In this document: piece by piece, positions 58,484 to 64,000 of the stretch
How positions within the stretch are numbered: the stretch's first letter is position 1
Layout: each line of letters starts with the position of its first letter
Assembly: GCA_951394045.1 (NCBI GenBank)
Contig: OX595985.1
Span: 3,410,001 to 3,474,000, forward strand
Length of the DNA: 64,000 nucleotides
Origin: Nitzschia sp. DOCU1
Lineage: Eukaryota; Bacillariophyta; Bacillariophyceae; Bacillariales; Bacillariaceae
Reading direction: 5' to 3'
The notes under the pieces: generated by a model
Seen by the model: only the letters and a program-made list of their open reading frames with translations
The model's database searches: none
What the model was told of the DNA's origin: nothing
Program-made: the position numbers and the translations under genes

Positions 58484-60600
58484 AGCACTAGCTCCAGTAG
58501 TAGCTGTTCCTCTACTTTCTTCTCTCGCGGCGCGCAGAGCCAGGCCGGCTTCGATCCAGCTCTTGAGAGTAGCCTTGTCTCCAGCTGAGAGGGGTGTGTG
58601 GCTTGCCGCACGTCGGCAGCCAGTGAAACACTGCCCCCTTACATGCCACGAGAGACAGGCGACCTTGCCGTTGGACAATCGCGGGGGCTCCGCCTCGGCC
58701 GCGCCCGCCGGGGCGATGGCTTGGAGAAACTTCTTGATGGTTCCAAACGTGTCGCCGAGCGCCTTTACTTCTGGGTCAGTGGCGGTGTTCTTCGCCTCAG
58801 CTTGAGTGTTAGGCGAAGGTGGAACCGAGATCACACTGTTGGCCGGCAAGGTGGCCACCGATACGGGATTGGAACGCGTCCCTCCCGCGCGGCTCGAGGC
58901 CGGGGTTCCTGGGCCTGGGGCCAGGCCAGAACCGGCTGGGCGATAAGCAAGAGGCAACGTAGGAGGCGTCCATGCCAAGCGACGTATGTTGCTCTGGAGG
59001 TCGAAGAATCTTGGGACGTCGACGTGGCCTCTAGGGGTTGCAGCACAGCGCTCCCAGTTCGCTGCGGATGGCGCAGAGGTACTTGATATAAATCAAGCCC
59101 TTACCGCCGTGATCCCCATCCAGGTCTCCTAGACGATTTTCCACGCCTCTCCATCCCTCCACAATCTCGCGATTGAAGGTTTGGAAGATGGCGGAATTTC
59201 TCCCCGCCACCACGGCTAGAAGAACCGCGAAGGCTTCGAGTGTCTTGTGTGCAGCTCTCTTGCTGGTGGGGAAGAGGATGGTCTTGGCCCTCTGTAGCTC
59301 CCTTACGTCGCTGAGCTGGGCAGCGTTGGCGCCGCCTTCAAGCAACATCTGTTCCGCGTTCGTCACCCGCCAAGACGAGGAAGGGGTTGATACCACGCTC
59401 GGGCACGTAGTCCGTGGGGGCGCGAAACTCGAGGCGTTCCAGAGTGCCCCAAATCTCGGTGGTTGCCAGCGGTGTCTCGTAGTGCAGTTCGTTGGCCGTG
59501 GTGTCAAGGAGCGCTTGGAGAACGGCTAGCTTCTCGCTTTTGCCAGCGTTCGCCATTGCCCCGTAGAGGCTTGGCAGCTGCTCTTCTGTCTCGCAGCGGG
59601 TCAAACGCAAGAGCGTTTTGTGGGTGAGCTTCCACTTGGAGCTTGGCTTCTTCGCATTGTCGCCTTCTTCGGTGCGTCCTTGAGGTTGCTGTGCGGCCAT
59701 GATCTCGGCCCAGATGCGCATCATCTCGAGGCTGGTGTCATTTCCAGCGGTGGGGCCACGTTCTCCAGTACTGAGCGCAGGCGCGACTGCGGGTTGGTTC
59801 CACGCGGGAAGGTCCGCTTTTACGACACCAACCAGCCGATTCATGAGCTCGGCGTCCATGTTCACTGGCGAGGGTAGCGTGGAGCGTTCTACCCTGGCTC
59901 GGCCGCCGAAGGTTCCCACAACACGTAACCAGTTCTTGATGGGCTCAAAGTCTTCGCGCTGGGCTTCGCTCAAGGTCTGGAGATAGGCCTCTAGTTTGAC
60001 AATCAGCTGGCCCACCTTGACGTCAGAGTGGCAGAAAAGCGCCGCGACTTGGGGTGGCAGGTACATTCCGTGACGAACCCTCACCGTGTCGAAGACACCG
60101 GCAGGGGCGTCGTTGGGGACACTTTCCAATGGGTCATCCGCACCATCGTTACTGGTGTAATGCAGCACGTAGTTCGCCCACGGGTGGACTTTGACGTCAC
60201 CGGGGAGAACGTCGAAGATCTTCGCTGGCAAGTACACTGCTTGGGGGACTTGGGCACCAACGACGTCCATCTTGAACATGACGACCTTGTCGTGCCATTC
60301 GCGTGTGTTTGGGTTTCCGAGTGCTTGGGGAAAGACCATGGCGCGGTGATAGAACACGACAGGTGCGGTGTCCTTCGAGACGGATACGTACACGTGAGGC
60401 ATCTCGTCCCAAGTTCGCTTGACTTCATCGTACAGGGCGGCGCCGGTTTTCCAAGTAGTCTCGTCCGCGGTAGCGAACAACTTGTACACTTCGGCTTGAT
60501 CCCCAAAACGAGCGTGACGCCAGTCGACGTTCTCGTAGAGGGAATGGTAAGTGGCGGGAGCCTCGGCAAGCGGGGCAGCGGCTTCAGCAAAACGGACCAT
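58481..60600 (-). pseudogene. YR1 Gag
   Basis: ATG at 60600 in the context GCAATGG. The first 420 codons run to 59338 with no known fold (VDWRHARFGDQAEVYKLF, VYVSVSKDTAPVVFYH). Single-base shifts near 59360 and 59035 move it through two more frames. The last part carries a CCCH finger, CLSWHVRGQCFTGCRRAASH (CX8CX3CX5H), and ends at the in-frame TGA at 58481. Confidence 0.7.
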
Positions 60601-60668
60601 TGCTAGGTTAATCAATCGTAAACTATCTCTCTGCTAGGGTCAGCTTGAAAGCAAGCCTCTCTTCTCAG

Positions 60669-60690
60669 TTCTTGCTATCGATAGCAAGAA
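60669..60690. repeat. 22-bp perfect palindrome in the YR1 leader
   Basis: Centred on CTATCGATAG, with arms TTCTTG/CAAGAA, upstream of YR1 gag and about 155 bp from the element edge. Confidence 0.8.
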
Positions 60691-60845
60691 GAAAAAGTTT
60701 ATGGCTGTTGTCGTTCAACACGTAGTATCGTAGTTTTTCTTCTCCTACCCTTCTTCCTTTTAGTAGGGCGGTAGAAGGGTGGTTCGAAATTTGATCCGGG
60801 TTCCCCGGTCCCTTCGCCGTCCGTTCTCTCCGCGGTTACTAGTAG

Positions 60846-62457
60846 TTTTTGCAATAACTCGTTGATCTTTGGCAGTGGGTGCGGCTTGCGCACAAGATAT
60901 TCGTTGAGTTTCCGAAAATCTGTAAGTACCCGCACATCGCCCGTTTTTTTCGGTTGAATGAACGTGCCGGCCGTCCATGTGGATTGGTTGACACGCTTCC
61001 AGATTCCAAGTTTTTCGAATCGTTCGATCTCTTTGCGTCGTTTGCTCGTACGCATGAGGAATGCCGAATGGCTTAGCATGATACGGCTTTGCTCCTTCTT
61101 TTAACTCTAGACAAATAGGATCGATTTTCAGTTTACCTAATCCGCCTCCGAATAGTGTAGGGTGCTGCTTCAGTTCAGCTAGTAGCTCGTCCCGCTGCTC
61201 CTTAGTCAAGTAGTCGAGTGAGTCCACAAACTCTTCCATTTCGACCTTGGAGTAGTCGGCGTCGAGGATCTTAGCTTGTCGTTCTTCCGCCGCTTTGATA
61301 ACGGGGGCGTCTTGAGACATCTCGTACAGAAGCTGTAGAGCCTCTGGATCCGTCACCACACCACTTTCCTTCATCTCGACTTCGCTATCGCCCCATCGAA
61401 TCGTTCGTTTCTCGAAATCGAGTACAAACTTCAGTTCGGCTAATAGGTCAAGTCCTAGAATCAGGTCGTAGGGTGAGCTTTCGCGATCTGTGTGCTCGTC
61501 GACGTGACATGGCCAGTGTATCTCTTTACTAGACGAGAGTTCGGGGATCCTGAAGCGAATCATCCCGACTTTGTCCGTCTTGAATTTGCCGCCCATTGTA
61601 GTCCAAGTAGTAACTCGTTTTCCAGTGGGAACGAGCTGGCTAAGCGTCACAAAGTTCTTAAGAACGATGGAACGACTAGTACCCGTATCTAGAAGAGTTC
61701 TAAGGACATAGGATTCACCTCTAGGATTTACCGCTTCAACGACTATTTCTGTAGTTAGCCGCCCGGCAATTCTCCTATTCGTCTCTATTCCAGGGCGTGA
61801 CGCTCGAATGGCAAAACTATGTTCATTTTCGCTATTGTAGTCGATGTAGTCGCTCTCTGATTCGCTACTTTCGTTACTACTACTGTCTGCCTGATTGTTC
61901 AGCTGGAAGCTGACCTGCCTTTTGGCTTTGGTCTTCCCTTTTTCTTTCTTACTTTGTTTCTTAGCGAGGGCTTTAACGACAGTATCCATTTGGAGTGCCG
62001 AGAACATGTTCTCACCGTTGCCTCTTGGACGCTTGTTCGGACGATCTTTGGCATTGCCAGGGAGATTCCAACACTTGTCGTCAGGGGCCGGATGGAACCT
62101 GCCGCAATGCTTACAGGGTTCCTTTCGGTCCCCCTTCTCGCTCTTTTTGCGGTCTTTGCCTCGCTTCCTTTTCCTGCCGCCGTCCTTGCTTTCGCCTTCG
62201 GACTTGCCGGCTTCTTTTTTCTTTTCTTTGTTCTTTTTCTCTTGCCGCATCGCATCGTCGAAGACGTGCTTGGCTTCGAGCTTCTCGAGATACTTGTAGT
62301 ACTCATCGAGGCTCATAGCGAAAGGGTCGATGTTAGAGGTGAGTAGGTCTCTCTGCCACTCAATCCTCTTCGCCCGATCGAGTATCTCCACGAGTTCGTC
62401 GTCGTCAAACGGCTCGCATGTAGTCTTGTCCTCAGGGATTGGAAAGTGGGCCAACAT
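60846..62457 (-). pseudogene. pol: GyC-5 gag C-terminus, protease and RT start
   Basis: From MLAHFPIPEDK: Gag tail, zinc knuckle CKHCGRFHPAPDDKC, protease LLDTGTSRS, linker, RT start to AYEQTT. A 2-bp loss near 61036 then shifts the frame, and RT continues as ERFEKLGIWKRVNQSTWTAG to LLQKL, where YR1 cuts in. Confidence 0.9.
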
Positions 62458-63017
62458 CCTGTTTGCCGTAGGAGCTCAGCGCGGAAGTCGGCTAGGGACA
62501 TCTCCATCATGAAGACATGGTAGCGGAGGTACTGCTTTTGGCGCCGGTAGGCGTGCTCCGAACCGAAGTAATCTCTCGACATCGCTTGGATGGTTTCGTT
62601 GAATGTGTCTTCGGGCGTCTCGTCCGGGTCCTTGAATCGCAGGTCCGCAACCTTGTTGGTGAATTTCTCCCTTGCCGTTCCACCCAACAACATCTGGGCG
62701 TACTTGATTTTCTTCTCGCCGGTGTCTAGGGGGACATCACGAACGAGTTCTTCAAACTGCATCCTCCACTTGGCCCATCGCTCCGCGTCGCCGCTTTCGA
62801 AGATGAAGCAGCGGCTCTCGAACTCTTCCGAATCCTTGTCCTTGGGGTCGAGTTTGATCTTGATCTTCTTGACCTTCTCGTCTTCTCCAACGATCTCGTC
62901 GTCCTCTTTTGGTTTCTCACGATGGAACGGAATCAGAGGAGGGTTAACATGCGCCGCTTGCGTCAACAAGAACGCAACCTTCTTGGCGTACTCGTGGTTG
63001 CTGTAGGCCGTTTTCAT
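62313..63017 (-). pseudogene. gag: GyC-5 gag, N-terminal part
   Basis: MKTAYSNHEYAKK start at 63017; about 83 percent of the frame is normal. A change near 62465 (CTGTTTGCC against CTGTTTTGAC in GyC-1) shifts it into the other frame. Leader palindrome AGTTTTAAAACT lies upstream. Confidence 0.85.
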
Positions 63018-63041
63018 AACCTAGCGGGAGTTTTAAAACTG

Positions 63042-63317
63042 TGCCCTATCCCGGGGGTGACGATAAAGAAATAAAGACGATGATAATTGTGAGACCTATG
63101 TTATCAGCGAATCGAAATATTGAATAAATAAATATATGCACATTATTTACGTGTGGGGAAAGTCGTTCACAAAATGAACGACCGGTTGCAAATATTTGAA
63201 CGACAAAAATCTTTCCTCTCGTCAATCTTGTTGTTGGAAGTCAATCTAATAGAAGTAACATAGGTCTCACAATTATCATCGTCTTTATTTCTTTATCATC
63301 ACCCCCGGGATAGGGCA
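63042..63317. repeat. GyC LTR fragments fused in inverted orientation
   Basis: 63042-63103 is the GyC LTR edge in minus orientation. From about 63103 to 63317 the same LTR runs in plus orientation to GGGATAGGGCA. Its last 60 bp are therefore the inverse of the first 60. Confidence 0.85.
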
Positions 63318-64000
63318 CACTAAATGTGCCTTTGCTCGTTATCAGAATATCATCCATGTATACTTGTACGTACTCCAGGTCACCAAGGAGACGCATCATG
63401 ATACTTTGGAAAATATCAGGGGCATTGGATATACCCATCGGCAGCACCTGGTACTGATATAAGCCTCACGGCATTACAGTACCAAGGAGGCCTTGGCTGT
63501 ACTTATCCATTGGAATGTGATAATAGCCCATGCTGAGGTCAATAGCCGTTGCCCATTTAAAGCCTGGAGTTTTTGCAATAACTCGTTGATCTTTGGCAGT
63601 GGGTGCGGCTTGCGCACAAGGTATTCGTTGAGTTTCCGAAAATCCGTAAGTACGCGCACATCGCCCGTTTTCTTCGGCTGAATGAACGTGCCGGCCGTCC
63701 ATGTGGATTGGTTGACACGCTTCCAGATTCCAAGTTTTTCGAATCGTTCGATCTCTTTGCGTCGTTTGCTCGTACGCATGAGGAATGCCGAATGGCTTAG
63801 CATGATACGGCTTTGCTCCTTCTTTTAACTCTAGACGAATAGGATCTATTTTCAGTTTACCTAATCTGCCACCGAATAGTGTAGGGTGCTGCTTCAGTTC
63901 AGCTAGTAGCTCGTCTCGTTGCTCCTTAGTTAAGTAGTCGAGTGCGTCAACAAACTCTTCCATCTCGACCTTGGAGTAGTCGGCGTCGAGGATCTTAACT
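63318..64000 (-). pseudogene. pol: GyC-6 RT, partial (runs off the window)
   Basis: RT pieces in three frames: VYMDDILI and LPMGISNAPD (63447-63318), then AIDLSMGYYHIP, RVNQSTWTAGTF, and upstream LLAELKQHPTLFGG to the edge. A TGG-to-TGA change near 63466, a 1-bp loss near 63567, and the same 2-bp loss as GyC-5 near 63757 inactivate it. Confidence 0.85.

Larger units (their letters stand above)
55204..60845 (-). mobile_element. YR1, tyrosine-recombinase (DIRS-like) retrotransposon
   Basis: About 5.64 kb inserted into GyC-5 RT. Gene order on the minus strand is gag with CCCH finger, RT-RNase H, then tyrosine recombinase. Flanks show at most AG on both sides, which fits recombinase-type integration without target duplication. 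Ends differ from each other: a hairpin at one and a palindrome at the other. No LTRs. Frameshifts in gag and recombinase make this copy inactive. Confidence 0.85.

Noticed and set aside
61954..62346. 130-codon Leu/Phe-rich frame on the plus strand
   Set aside because: Again an antisense shadow of GyC gag.

Overview
The window looks like nuclear DNA of a diatom, probably a pennate one. Three observations support this. One intact host gene starts with a signal peptide followed by an ASAFAP-like Ala|Phe motif, the plastid-targeting signature of secondary red-lineage algae. The Ty1/copia fragments carry a chromodomain-like block between integrase and reverse transcriptase, as in diatom CoDi elements. 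Host genes appear intron-poor. The assignment is an inference; no rRNA or tRNA gene is present to fix it.

Most of the window is nested transposons. From 1 to 9602, a decayed Ty3/gypsy element (Gy1) is split by a complete young element (Gy2, 1762-7490) with 533-bp LTRs that read identical and a CAAC target duplication; it is followed by an LTR piece of a third family (GyC). From 9603 to 14012, short foldback repeats lead into an unusual 3.1-kb unit (TIR1). It has about 370-bp inverted terminal repeats, two convergent small genes, copies of a 20-bp perfect palindrome on both sides of the genes, and no transposase. From 14013 to 17453 lie degenerate host sequence and a broken membrane-protein gene. 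A single-ORF Ty3/gypsy element (Gy3, 17459-22482, TSD CTTTG) follows.

From 22483 to 30150 is the host gene zone. It holds an intact plastid-targeted TPR-like protein gene (23619-24680) and a STELLO/DUF288-type glycosyltransferase gene (25625-29935). The latter is interrupted after about 102 codons by a 1.5-kb internally deleted CoDi element (CoDi-1, TSD CCTCG). From 30151 to 34260 is a decayed CoDi-2 on the minus strand.

From 34261 to the end the DNA is a stack of GyC copies, into which a LINE (Lin1, 47083-53644, TSD TCTGTAGCATAT) and a tyrosine-recombinase retrotransposon (YR1, about 55204-60845, no clear TSD) have inserted. Target duplications allow the order to be read. A plus-strand GyC-2 was hit by GyC-3 (TSD CACCA) and by GyC-4 (TSD GTGCC) 33 bp apart inside its integrase. 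Its LTR was then hit by Lin1. A separate minus-strand GyC-5 was hit by YR1.

Several patterns cross families. LTRs of all five LTR-element families carry a TGACGT core. Three Ty3/gypsy families carry a perfect 12-bp palindrome where a tRNA primer-binding site is expected. Gy2 and YR1 both separate gag from pol by one in-frame TGA. Lin1 couples its ORFs by TAATG. Many copies carry inactivating changes that could come from CpG deamination.
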